A DNA stretch of 64,000 nucleotides from Pseudomicrostroma phylloplanum (lineage: Eukaryota; Basidiomycota; Exobasidiomycetes; Microstromatales). Each line of letters begins with the position of its first letter. Within the stretch, counting starts at the first letter, position 1. Location of the stretch: contig BCHS01000002.1 of assembly GCA_039545275.1 (NCBI GenBank), positions 1,612,001-1,676,000 of the forward strand, in the 5' to 3' direction. The position numbers were made by a program, and so were the translations under genes. Below the pieces are notes generated by a model. That model did not search any database. It was given only the letters and a program-made list of their open reading frames with translations, and was not told the origin of the DNA. Shown piece after piece: positions 20,034 to 30,127 of this stretch.

Positions 20034-21568
20034 TTACAGCTGTCCTTTCGCCCTCATCTCCTCCCTCGTCTTCTTGAACCTCTCCACCCACTCCTTCTCC
20101 GCCTCGGATCCCTTGGGCAGTACCACCAAGCTCAGAATCCCGTCCTTGAGGACCACACCATCCCTCTTGCTCACTCTTCCATCCGCTCCCTTCTCCTCAC
20201 TGGCCCCTTGATCCAGCACTTCCCTGAGGGAAAGAGCCCTCCCGCACTTGAGCAGACGCATGCGCTTCGTGCTCGCATACGTCGTCAGGTTGCTCGAGAC
20301 GTACTCGCCCTTGGGGTCCCACGGTAGCGACCCGCGTGCTTGTGCAGGGAACATCTGATCCAGGTGCGGCCCTAGGGGCGTGTCTTCGTGGAAGTCGCTG
20401 ATGAAGTCGCTCTGGTTGTGTTGCGGGTAGAGAAGTACGACGGGGAAGACTAGCGGCGTGCGGATAGGGTCCGGAGGAGACCAAGAGGGGTCGGTTGAGC
20501 TGAGCGGGTAGGAAGAGGAGGAGGGGTGCGAGGAGGGCAGCTGAGAGAGGTCGAAGTGGGCTGGAGTAGGGTTGTCGGGAGGACGAGGAGAAGTCTCGAT
20601 CCATAGTCCGCGAGCCTACAGGAGTGGAGAGAATATAAAGATGTCAGCTGGAATCTCTTCCATGTTTCCCTGATCCCTCGCACTCACCAGGAACCCCTGC
20701 TTGAGCGCCTTGTCGCCTTCGACTCTCCGCCTCTCCCTCTCAGTACTGTCCTTCTCCCTCTGAATCTTCTTGTCGGCATCCTTGATGACCTGATCTTTGA
20801 GCTTCAGCATGTCCACGTTCCCTTCATCGATCTGCAGACCATGATCGCAGCAATCAATCGCCTCTACCACCTTGTCCACAGCGGACAGAGCCTTGGCAGC
20901 CCTGTAAAAGGCCTTGACGGAGCGCGGATCCACGCCAAGCGCAGCAGATGTGTCCTTGAGTGCCAGCCTGTAGTTGTGCATCTCCAGATTACATGCCGCC
21001 CGATTCAGGTAGAGGGACAGACGCAGCGCATCCCCTAGGGGATCCGAGTCGATGGCCTGGGTGTAGAAGTCGCGCGCCTCGCGATACCTCTTTGCCTTGA
21101 AGTAGTCATTCCCGTGCTTCTTGAAGTTCTCTGCCACCTCATCGGGTGTACCGTCAAAGGCGAGGGACTTCAGAGCCTCCAAGGCCGCATCGCTGCCCTT
21201 TGCATCATCACCGCCGTCATTCGCTTCTGGGAGCTCCTTCATGAACAGAGGCACCGAGTCAAAGGTCTTCATGGCTTCGCCAATCGTCTTGCCTGACTTG
21301 CCTGGCAGCCACGAGTTCATAGCTTCTTCAGGGCTAGAAGGGACGGTAGCAACGGGGTGTGATTCGGCTCAGCTTCGTAAGAGCATTTGCAGTTACACCT
21401 CCCTACTCACCCAGCGTGCATCTGCCTCGCTAGCTTCTCGGCCAGCTCCTCAGAGATGCCTCCCCTCCGCGGAGCCCTAGAAGACGACGGCTCTCCATCT
21501 GCAGCTACAGCCTCCGTGGTTCCCACTGAGACTGGCGTATCGTCAGGCAGCTCTTCTATTGTGGGCAT
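20034..21568 (-). CDS. CNS1: Cns1/TTC4-type TPR co-chaperone of Hsp90/Hsp70
   Basis: Exons 21568-21411, 21333-20688 and 20615-20034; introns of 77 and 72 nt (GTGAGT donors, TCTAG and TGTAG acceptors) join in frame, giving 461 residues. Three TPR units lie near residues 100-215 (FKKHGNDYFKAKRYREARDFY; YLNRAACNLEMHNYRLALKD; KAFYRAAKALSAVDKVVEA). They form the clamp that binds the Hsp90/Hsp70 C-terminus. A charged helix follows (KIQREKDSTERERRRVEGDK), then the C-terminal wheel domain specific to Cns1/TTC4 (LVFPVVLLYPQHNQSDFI and following). Cns1 is essential in yeast, assisting Hsp90 clients and elongation-factor-2 folding. The start was chosen at 21568 because MPTIEELPDD begins the conserved frame. 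It is divergent from the D-amino-acid oxidase gene over about 205 bp. Confidence 0.88.
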
Positions 21569-21773
21569 GTTTTTGGATGTGGTGAGGAGAGAAGATGGAC
21601 ACCACCACATTCGGAAGCTGAAAGGAAAAATCGTCGGCAACTTCGGCATGCGCTGATTGACTCGAGAGCAACGCTTGGACCATGCAAGCCCTGACTCGTA
21701 CACCACTACTTCTATAGCCCTGAGCTTGTAGCACGACCATTAGAATTGAGCATCTGCGACTCGTCCTCACGCC

Positions 21774-23294
21774 ATGGCAGCTGCTACAAGTGACTCCTCC
21801 ATCCCTCGCCCTCACATCGTGATCCTCGGCGGGGGTGTCGTAGGCATCAGTCTTGCCTTGTGCCTCCTTGACGTACCAGAAGCGCATCGCATTTCTGTGA
21901 CAATCGTCGCCGCCGACCTTCCAGTCGTCAAGGGATCACAGGAGACCGCAGCCAGCTCTTCGAATGCTCTCGGCCAACCAAGGGGGCCTCCGGCGAGCTA
22001 TGCATCGTCTTGGGCGGGAGCTCACCATGTCTCCAGCCCATCCAGCGAGCGTGAGGCCAAGTGGGAGCAAGACACCTTCCGCGTGCTGAAAGGAATTATG
22101 AAGCTCGACAAGGAGCATAGCTGGTCTACAAAGACCTCCCATAGCTCAACCAGCGGAAATGAAGCTGGGCCGGCCCCACCTCTGTGCTGGGTCCGGCAGG
22201 TGGAGCTCTTCCCAACTTGTGCCCCACGAACGAGCGCAGAAGCGATGATGAGAGGAGCCCTCAAGATCTACTCGCACTACAGCGAGTCGGGCGGCCTCGA
22301 CCCTGCCTCTCAGGGCTCCTTCTTCCAGCCTTCGAGCTCATTACCTTCTGAGCAGGCATATCACTTCCATACAATCGACTACAACGTCCCAGTCTACCTC
22401 TCACTCCTGTACGAGCGCTTCTTGGCCTTGGGAGGCAGAGCTATTCATCGTCGAGTCACCTCACTGTCAGAGGCAAGACAAGCAGCAGCAGCCAATCTCC
22501 CCGGTCATTGGTCGCAACCAAGCTTGATCTTCGCTTCGCCTGGGCTCGGAGCAGGTCATCTCGCAGAGCTCAGAGACGACAAGGTCTTCCCTGTGCGGGG
22601 TCAGACGGTACTCGTGCGGGCGCCCTGGATGAAGTACGAAGGAGCTAGTGGCAGTGAGGAATCCCCTCTTTGGTCGGCTATCAGCCGCACGAATGAGGAT
22701 GGCGAGAGGGACCTCTACATCATCCCACGTGGAGGAGGGGAGTTCATCGTTGGCGGGACGAGGGAAGTAGGCAAAACGTAAGTCAAAATAACCGTAGTCG
22801 CGGTAAGGAATTCGCTTGAGTGTAGCTGAAATCGGTCCCTCAACGCTCTCATCCAATCTAGTGACCCATCACCAAGTGAGCAGACCACCCGTACAATCCT
22901 TCAACGCGCACTGCAGATCTGCCCGTCCCTCCTTCCCCCCTCAAAACGACCGCCACCTGGCGTATCACCCCGAGCAGAGGACGTGGACATCATCGGCCTC
23001 AACGTCGGTCTTCGCCCTTCTCGCAAGGGTGGCCCCATCCTAGAAGAACGGACAAGTGGTTCGATCGAGGGAGCCAAAGTCGTGGTGGGATACGGCTTTG
23101 GCGGGTACGGCTATCAGCAAAGCTGGGGCGCAGCCATGGAGGGGAGAACGCTCGTCCATCGAGCGCTGCAGCGAGATGCGTTGCCTGAAGGGTACACGTT
23201 GCAATCGCTGGAAGTGGCCGGGGTTTTGCAGAAAGGTCAAAAAGAGACGGATATACCAGGTCTCCGGCCGAGAGCTGATTCGGCAAGGTTGTAG
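21774..23294 (+). CDS. D-amino-acid (or D-aspartate) oxidase, FAD-dependent, possibly peroxisomal
   Basis: Exons 21774-22777 and 22862-23294; the 84-nt intron (GTAAGT...ATCTAG) splits a Thr codon; 478 residues. The N-terminus has the dinucleotide-binding motif HIVILGGGVVGISLAL (residues about 14-29). The C-terminal half has the family signature GYGFGGYGYQQSWG, and the flavin-contacting arginine region (LNVGLRPSRKGG) is present. The enzyme oxidatively deaminates D-amino acids, producing hydrogen peroxide. The chain ends in SARL; -ARL fits the loose peroxisomal targeting pattern [SAC]-[KRH]-[LM], as expected for this enzyme. A Ser/Ala-rich insertion near residues 55-85 is longer than usual. D-Ala-type and D-Asp-type oxidases cannot be told apart by eye. 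The last 25 residues before the stop look less conserved. Confidence 0.88.
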
Positions 23295-23549
23295 ACCAGC
23301 TGTGGGCCCGAGACAGTACTCATTTCTATCAGACACGTGCGCAGTGGGTCTCCTGAGGCAGAACAACGAAGTTTTCATACCACATCGTGCCTCACAGCTT
23401 GTCGGTGACCTCTCCCACAAGTCATGCTCCTCGGCGTGAGGGGCGCTTTTGTGGAGGCGGGGGGCGGAAAGAGGCCGCTCAGAAAAAGATTTTGGATTGT
23501 GATGTTTGTAGTCTAACTTCTTCCTGCATATTCTCTACCTAAGGCCAAG

Positions 23550-25538
23550 ATGCCCAAAGCACCTAAAGCTTCCACCTCATCGTCTCGCCATGCCAGCAAC
23601 CGAGTATCCAACGTCGTGCTAGACCCTACAGATCCGTCTGAAGCAATTGCGCTGGGTATCGAGGCAGAGGAGCGCGGCGAGCGTGCCGCGTATGGCAACA
23701 AGGCCCTTCGAAACTATCAGGAGGCCGCTCGTCTCTATGCTCTCGCTGTACGACTCGACCCGCAGGGCGAGGAGGCGGCTGATGCAGCATACAATGCTGG
23801 ACGGGTGCTGTTCCTCATAGGCAGTGGGTTCGTCATGCTCGATAAGAAGGCACAGGTGCTCGAAGAAAGCGTTGCGTCTTACAAGAGGGCTGCAGACCTG
23901 GAGCAGAGGGGAGGAGCGCAAGGTACCTCCTCCTCGGCATCGCCTAGCCCTTTCATGCTCGACATTGTCTCCAACCTTGCAGCATCGCTACAGGCGCAAG
24001 CAGATGCCCTGACTAGCGAGGCAGGCGAAGATCATATGCGAGACGCTGGGGCAGCCGTTGTAGCTCAAGAGGCCTATCAGCTCTACGAAGGCGTCGTAGC
24101 TGGAGAGCAAGAGACTGTACTCAAGTCGCAGCTGCAAGACGAGGTCTCTGCTCTACACGGGAGTCAGAACGGCATCGGTTCCCAGAGCGCATCTCAGGCT
24201 ATGGAAGCAGACGAGGATGCACAGCTCGAAATGATGCAGCAAGAAGATATCGGATCGCCATCCGCCCAGTATGCTTCTTCGCTTATTGTGCCCTCCTCGC
24301 TGCTAGAGACCTACCACTCACTGCACAATACACTACTGGATATCTTGCTCCCACTGGCAAACTCTATGGAGGATTTGGAGCAGGTGAAAGAGCGTATGGC
24401 TGGGATCATCAGTCGAGCGGAAGATTTCGTGCAGCAGTGCAATGCGGCGGGCGGCTGGGGAGAAAGGGCGAGTCCCAACGACGAATGGGCACAAGGTGTT
24501 AGTCAGCTCACCAGAGATGCGTTGGAAGGCGAGGTGACGGTAGCAACAAGCAAGGTGGATCTGGTATTCAAAGCAGCAGACGGAGGAGCATTAGCTGGGC
24601 TTGGCCCTCAGATCACACAGCTCGCTCAAGCTCGACTGGCTTCTCTACAAGCATTGCTTACCCCTGCAGCCAAGGAGACGCTCATGATGACGGCGAGCTC
24701 CATTCCGGAGTCTCGCAGAAGAGACTACTACCAGATGAAAGTCGACGAGATCATCTCATCTGCTGAACAAGCTGTGACTCTAGGTCGGACACTGCTCCGC
24801 CTCGTTGCTGTTCCAGACGCAAGTGGAGCCTCCACCACACCAGCCGCTTCTACTCGGCTGTCTTGGTCACTGGCCAGCAGCGCCTCGCAAGCCTACCTCC
24901 TTGCGCTCTCTCTCCTAGATACAACTGGTCCTGGCGGAGCTGCTGCTGTGCTAGGTGCTCGCGCCTCAGCCAATCCCACAACGCTGCTGCGCTGTCAGAT
25001 CTTCACGGCCCTTACCTCCCTCTGTCTGCTGCGAGGCGACCCGCAGTACGTCTCCACCAGTAATGCTTCGCAATCCCCAACAGTCGTTGTCAGTCCCACC
25101 TCTCGCGCCACGATCAGGGACAATGCGCGCGTGTACGCTCGTCGAGCCCTGGGCGAGGTTGGCCTGACCTGGGTGTACGAGCCCGCCCCTGCCCGGCAGT
25201 CGCCCATCGCCGCTAAAGCGCAGCTGGACGCAGTTTTGGGAGAGATCCCACCTGGGGGATGGGACGCGGTGGATACCATGGGGGAGGCAGTCCTCACGCT
25301 TGCGAGAGCCGTCTGGAGAAGAGGGCAGAACGGGGGCGGTGCGCCGGCAGAGGCAGATGCGGAGCTGGCCGTCCTCGCAAGCAATGCAGGACGACTTGCT
25401 CAGGGATCTACCTCGGGGTGGAGAGTAGCACTCGATGCAAAGCGGTTGGTGCGTTCGGTCGCCGAGGAGGAGGGGAGCATGTCGGCAGAGGAGGAGCGCT
25501 TCTGGCAGGAGTGGGAAGGCAAGGCAAGAGTCGTGTGA
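23550..25538 (+). CDS. Unknown TPR-like helical protein
   Basis: Intronless, 662 residues. The N-terminus begins with a basic Ser-rich tail (MPKAPKASTSSSRHAS). A TPR-like helical pair follows (KALRNYQEAARLYALAVRLDP; AAYNAGRVLFLIGSGFVMLD; ASYKRAADLEQRGG), near residues 45-130. The remainder is almost entirely alpha-helical, Ala/Leu/Gln-rich sequence with loose repeats up to a final EEERFWQEWEGKARVV. I see no catalytic motif, signal peptide or membrane segment. The upstream neighbour on the same strand ends 255 bp away, making this one of the few tandem pairs in the window. The fold call rests on helix pattern only; a scaffold or assembly role would be inference. Confidence 0.65.
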   Translation: MPKAPKASTSSSRHASNRVSNVVLDPTDPSEAIALGIEAEERGERAAYGNKALRNYQEAARLYALAVRLDPQGEEAADAAYNAGRVLFLIGSGFVMLDKKAQVLEESVASYKRAADLEQRGGAQGTSSSASPSPFMLDIVSNLAASLQAQADALTSEAGEDHMRDAGAAVVAQEAYQLYEGVVAGEQETVLKSQLQDEVSALHGSQNGIGSQSASQAMEADEDAQLEMMQQEDIGSPSAQYASSLIVPSSLLETYHSLHNTLLDILLPLANSMEDLEQVKERMAGIISRAEDFVQQCNAAGGWGERASPNDEWAQGVSQLTRDALEGEVTVATSKVDLVFKAADGGALAGLGPQITQLAQARLASLQALLTPAAKETLMMTASSIPESRRRDYYQMKVDEIISSAEQAVTLGRTLLRLVAVPDASGASTTPAASTRLSWSLASSASQAYLLALSLLDTTGPGGAAAVLGARASANPTTLLRCQIFTALTSLCLLRGDPQYVSTSNASQSPTVVVSPTSRATIRDNARVYARRALGEVGLTWVYEPAPARQSPIAAKAQLDAVLGEIPPGGWDAVDTMGEAVLTLARAVWRRGQNGGGAPAEADAELAVLASNAGRLAQGSTSGWRVALDAKRLVRSVAEEEGSMSAEEERFWQEWEGKARVV

Positions 25539-25752
25539 TACCAAAAGCGGGGTCTTGCACTATCAGCGATGCGCCGCTATGGAAAGGCTTGCAAAGGGTC
25601 ACATTGAATGATCTGTACTACCACAGCTGTGCTCGACAACGAACGTAAACGAGAGCGAGGCTGAATGGGAGAAGAATGGTATAAGCCCGATCAACATCAA
25701 AAACAATTCAAGGGCAGACAGCTGCTCTCCTCCTCCACCGCTTCCCGCTTCT

Positions 25753-27762
25753 CTATGAGAGCTCTTGAATCGGCATCGTCTGCGTCTGACCGTTCAGCAT
25801 GGACGTCCCGCTACCGAGCAGCTGCAGAGGCCACGGAAGCGAGACAGGGGGTCGCATCGGCGCGGGGTGATGCGCAGGCTGCAGCAGGTGGTGGATCTGT
25901 GCCGCGAAGAAACCCTCGAAGTAGTTTGCCAGGTCCAAGATGGACCTCGGCAGCTCTTCTTTCCCTTGTTGTCTCCTCCACCAGTTTGTCCTGCGGAAGA
26001 TGGAGGCGTCGATCAGCGGACCGTACCGCAGGGCGAAGCGATTGGAGATCTCGTAGCCCGCCGGGTCAAAGGCATCGTCTCCATGCACGGTATAGGGCGG
26101 TTCGGGGTAAGCGCCATCCTCGACAGGTTGGCCCGGCCAGACGTCGTCACAGAAACGCTTTTCCATGAGGAAGTCGCATGCAATGGCGGCGAAGACCTTG
26201 TCCCGGAGGTTGGGCCAGGGGAAAGCCAGGTCCTACATAACCAGCAGCGAGACAGGGTGCGGGAGAAGGTCAGCAACGCGTCCGTGCAGCGAGAGTGTAC
26301 CAATGGGTAGACGCAAGTCCAGACTTACCAAGAAGGGGTGATGCGGTACAACGCCGGAAAGCTTTGAAGGATTCATGTTGGATGGCCATCCGTTCCACCG
26401 GAGCACGCTGACTGTCACGCCGCTACTTCCTCCGGCGGCATCTATTGGCTCAGCAATTTGCCAGTCGGTCTTTTCGGCTGAAGGGTATACTAATCCGTCA
26501 TGGCGCGCTTGGACGTTCGCTGAGGGTAGATCCTGCTGATCCTCTATGGCGCTGATGGTATTCCTCGAGGCAACGCGATAGTCTCCATGAAGGAACGAAA
26601 CCGACTCATCTTCTTCTAGATAGTCTTGCATCAGTCCAAGCTGCTCTGCGGCCTGCTTGAGAACCTTGATCATATCCCACCTCGGTGCGAGAAGGTGATC
26701 CATCCATGGGATAGACTGCGAAACAAGGGAAACAAAGTGGCGCATGGCCTGCTCTTGGTTCCTTTGTATCCGATGATGGTCGTTCTGTGACGCCGCCGTG
26801 TTGCCGTAAAACTGCCATGACTGAAGCGCGGAACTATGCTGAGGCGGATGGTGGGCGATGGGAAGCTGCGCTTGCTCCGGAGGTCTCGATATGCTGCCGG
26901 ACATCGGCTGAGATCCTGAGGCCAGTCCGGCATTGGGCCAGCCCCAGGGTGCGATCTGTGGCCATGGAGCATTTGTATCAACCACAAAGGGGGAAGTAGC
27001 TGATTGACGAGAGCTGTCATCGTAGAAGGCATGATGAGTATCGTATGAGGGTGTGGATGCGCCCCCGGATGTTGTAGTGGAGAGGCTCAAACGAGCTTCG
27101 CCAGGTAAGGAAGATGCAGGTAGGTCCGGATAGACGGCTTGGGGAAGGCTACTTCTTTGCGGTAATTGCGCTTGGGAGGGCGGAGCATTACTTCCATACA
27201 TCAATGTTGATCCGTCCATCGCGTTGGCAGAGGCAGCGTCGAAGGCAAAGACAGCAGGAGAGAAGGCTGCCCCCTCTACTATCCGTCTCTTCGGCTTTCT
27301 CTTGCGCCCCGAAGGAGCTCTCACACGCTCTGCTGTCGTTTCAGGCGCTACAGAGTGTATCGAGGATGGCTCATCTTCAAAATCCTGACCGCTGCTTTCA
27401 CCGCTGTCGCTCCTACGCTGTCTCTTGGCTTCAAGGTCATGGCGCTGCTTCTCGCGATGTCTCCTCTGAGCCAATCTATTCTGCTCTTTCCGCTTTAAGT
27501 ACCGATTGTGCTCGCTATTCGCCTCCTCCGCCGCAGCGTTAGCTGCAGCTTGTTGTGTTTCATCACCCTGGGCTTTGAGAGCAGCAGAGGATGTGGAAGC
27601 AGTCGCAGCCGACGAGGTGTACAGGTCAAAGGCCGAGGGTCTCCTCAGAAGAGATTCGGAGGATGGGTAGCGATCTCGCTGACGTGAAGAGGTGGACTCT
27701 GCGTCTCCGGACTTGCTGGTGGTTGATGAAGACGTGGAAGGCCTTGCGTGCACGTTGGCCAT
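25753..27762 (-). CDS. Fungal bZIP transcription factor with DUF3425 domain
   Basis: Exons 27762-26329 and 26232-25753; the 96-nt intron (GTAAGT...TATGTAG) is in phase 0; 637 residues. The basic region KRKEQNRLAQRRHREKQ, with the invariant Asn and Arg of bZIP factors, lies at about residues 90-106. The expected heptad leucines are poor, as in many fungal DUF3425 bZIPs. The C-terminal third matches DUF3425 (IPWMDHLLAPRWDMIKVLKQ; VVPHHPFL|DLAFPWPNLRDK), and splicing restores the HPFLDLAFPWP core. If the intron is retained, the frame stays open until the acceptor TAG itself acts as stop, which would give a 509-residue protein lacking the last part of DUF3425. The target genes are unknown. It is divergent from the DUF3112 membrane-protein gene over 880 bp. 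Confidence 0.85.
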
Positions 27763-27982
27763 GTGGGCGCTCCGCCGTAGCTATAGAGTGATGATGTTGC
27801 AATGAGGAGAATTGAGCTCACCGACTCTACTGAAGGATTGCAATGCGCTCGCCGGCCAAGCGGCGCATCAGGCGGTCCAATTCCAGCCTCGCTTGCCCAT
27901 GACGCCCTCCAGGGCCAAAGTGAGGCGGGCGTGGCGCACGAACATCCGATCACGTACAGTCATGGGCCGTTTCGTTTAGACG

Positions 27983-27988
27983 CACGTG
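27983..27988. promoter_or_regulatory. CACGTG E-box/G-box
   Basis: Palindromic CACGTG in the context CGCACGTGGCG. This core is bound by bHLH and some bZIP factors. It lies about 220 bp upstream of the bZIP start. Confidence 0.4.
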
Positions 27989-28005
27989 GCGTCCAAAAGC
28001 CGTAA

Positions 28006-28022
28006 TCCTCCGAGGCGGAGGA
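28006..28022. promoter_or_regulatory. Inverted repeat TCCTCCG-AGG-CGGAGGA
   Basis: Perfect 7-bp arms around a 3-bp spacer, containing CCG-N3-CGG. Inverted CCG triplets at fixed spacing are the usual sites of Zn(II)2Cys6 factors. Binding is an inference. Confidence 0.5.
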
Positions 28023-28537
28023 GCATCCGCTGTGCGGCTTAGTCAGCACACGGTTAACGACGATTAAGGGCTTCTGTTGCTGGAAGCGTAAGTGCAGTTG
28101 AGACGACGATGGGCTCACTGGCACTGTCAGCGTTCTCCGTAGCGGTTAATCTTCAATCTCACATGTGCAGCACTTATAGTCACTGCAGCTGTCCACCTCT
28201 TCGATCGGCGTCAAACTGGCGTATGTGTCGATGACGCGGTGTCGTCCTCCCGACGAGGCCCGACATCTACAGGGTCGGTACGAGCGGGCTTAGCTCCTAT
28301 AATTCTTCAGTGGCTAGTTGGGCGAGACAACGCTACTTCTGCTTGCCAATACCTCGTCCGCGGTACTGAATTTCCGCTGAGCGTGGGGGAGCAATAGGTC
28401 GAGCCGAGCGGAGTAGGACAGCCGATAATCGGCCCGCAAAGCCACACCGCGGCTTTGGGATCCCGTTCAGGTGTCCCGCCGGTACCCGCGACTTGTGATT
28501 CTCCCACGGACAGTCTTGTTTGAGGTTGGAATTCAGT

Positions 28538-28545
28538 CTATATAA
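28538..28545 (+). promoter_or_regulatory. TATA box (CTATATAA) of the DUF3112 gene
   Basis: Consensus TATATAA about 98 bp upstream of the ATG at 28643, followed by a CA-rich leader. This is the clearest core promoter in the window. Confidence 0.6.
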
Positions 28546-28642
28546 CCGCACATGTAAAACACATCGCTTCGACCCCCAGTCTGCTTCGACCGCTCGCATC
28601 TATCAACCACATCTACTCCACCAGCAGCTCATCAAGTCTACC

Positions 28643-29560
28643 ATGTCTGCCTCGACTGCACAACTCCTCGCTGTGGTGGGCGGTATCCCCACAGTCGACG
28701 TCGATGTCCCCATCTGCGCCGTCTTCTTGGCAATCTTTGTTCTACTCGCAGCCGGTCACATGACACTATTCCAGATCAACAAGCGACGCGGTCACAAGTT
28801 CATCTTCAGTGGTCTCTGCTTCGGTTTCACCATGTCTAGGATCACAGCCTGCTTGTTCCGACTGGTCTGGGCGACACGCCCTGGCGATGAGGACATAAGT
28901 CTAGTAGCCAGCGTCTTCCTCAATGCCGGCATCTTGCTAGTCTACGTCATGAACAACTTCTTCGCATGGCGAATGGTCCGCAGCGCGCACCCTAATTTCG
29001 GCTGGAACCCAGTGGTCAGGAAGATCAACACAATCCTGCTATGGGGTGTCATTGCCTTGATTCCCCTGATCGTCCTCATCGTGCTGCGCGTCAAGGAGCC
29101 TCGAGTAGCACACATCCAGCGAGGGGCCACAATCATGTCGAGGATTGCTCAGACCTACTTCTTGTTCGTCGCCCTCAGCTCTGCCTTCCTCTTGGCTTAT
29201 GCTATGACACGACCTGGTCAGGCCAAGGACCCCTTTGGTCGCCATTCTTGGAACGGCAAGGGTCTCGTGTTGGGCCTGGGCATTACCTTTGCTTGCATCC
29301 AGGCAGGATTCCGTGCCGGCACCACCTGGTCACAGGCACCCCTCGCATCGGATCCAGCTTGGTGGGACTCCAGGGCAGCCTTCTACTGCTTCAACTTTGC
29401 TATGGACGTGTGCATCCTGTTCACATACCTGGTGGGCAGAATCGATCAGCGATTGCATGTCCCGAATGGCTCAAATGGGCCGATGTCCTACTCAAAGGCC
29501 CCAACCGAGGTCTTGCTGAACAACGAGAGCATGGAAGAAGCGAAAGACGCCAAGTACTGA
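28643..29560 (+). CDS. Seven-helix fungal membrane protein, DUF3112 family
   Basis: Intronless, 305 residues from ATG 28643. The frame is open 41 codons further up, but the TATA box at 28538 falls inside that part. Seven hydrophobic segments are visible, near residues 25-45, 55-75, 88-110, 130-152, 172-195, 205-225 and 245-265. Loops carry the family-like HKFIFSGLCFGFTMSRI and FAWRMVRSAHPNFGWNP stretches. DUF3112 proteins are fungal plasma-membrane or endomembrane proteins of unknown function. The C-terminal 40 residues are hydrophilic. Codon choice is strongly C-ending. With the TATA box, this suggests a well-expressed or inducible gene. A receptor function is possible by topology but unsupported. 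Confidence 0.75.
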   Translation: MSASTAQLLAVVGGIPTVDVDVPICAVFLAIFVLLAAGHMTLFQINKRRGHKFIFSGLCFGFTMSRITACLFRLVWATRPGDEDISLVASVFLNAGILLVYVMNNFFAWRMVRSAHPNFGWNPVVRKINTILLWGVIALIPLIVLIVLRVKEPRVAHIQRGATIMSRIAQTYFLFVALSSAFLLAYAMTRPGQAKDPFGRHSWNGKGLVLGLGITFACIQAGFRAGTTWSQAPLASDPAWWDSRAAFYCFNFAMDVCILFTYLVGRIDQRLHVPNGSNGPMSYSKAPTEVLLNNESMEEAKDAKY

Positions 29561-30127
29561 AGGATTGCTCCGCTGCTCGAGTGTCTAGGCTCGGCGAGGA
29601 CTGTCTTCCCCGACGTTGCCCCCTCCTACCAACCTCCCACCCAAGATCAAAGAAGTAAATCTATACCCGCTGCTGTCGCCGCCGCCAGCACAACGTCTCC
29701 TCCTCTGTTGTATTATTCCTGCATAGAATCCTGGATGGAAATGTATTCTTATACCGTCAGTCAGCTCCCCTTGCCTGTCCCCTGTGGTCTTATGGTCCAT
29801 GTCGTCGGCGGACTCTGGCGAGCACAAGATGTGATGCATCGAAAGGGTCTGTTTGCCTCGAAGCCTTTCCCTGTGCAAGCTTGGCGTCGTGAGCGAACTC
29901 AAAGCAGCCTACTCCAAAAGTAAACAAGGCGCCGTGTCGGCAGTGTCGCCCTCTCCACGCTGCCGATCGGGGTCTGCTTACTGGATCACGAATGTCACGT
30001 TATGATGAGCGGTAGACAGAAATCCGATGCATTGTGTACACTGCAGAGAGCCGGAATGATACTGGTATGATGACAAGACTCGCTTCCGATCATGCTCTGC
30101 TCTGCTCTGTTTTTCCCCCCTCTCCTC
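29561..30127. other. Convergent intergenic region between DUF3112 and TOR genes
   Basis: 3' flanks of the two genes. Only short ORFs without recognisable content occur on both strands. Confidence 0.5.

Larger units (their letters stand above)
27763..28642. promoter_or_regulatory. 880-bp divergent promoter region (bZIP and DUF3112 genes)
   Basis: No coding sequence is supported here. It holds a CACGTG core (27983-27988), a 17-bp palindrome with CCG/CGG half-sites (28006-28022), and a TATA box close to the membrane-protein start (28538-28545). Its length is well above the 205-350 bp of most divergent gaps here, which suggests richer regulation. Confidence 0.5.

Noticed and set aside
28643..29560. 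Seven-helix protein as a rhodopsin or pheromone receptor
   Set aside because: No retinal-lysine motif or receptor signature; loop motifs fit DUF3112 better.
29041..29658. 205-codon ORF on the plus strand
   Set aside because: Shifted frame of the DUF3112 membrane-protein gene with unnatural composition.
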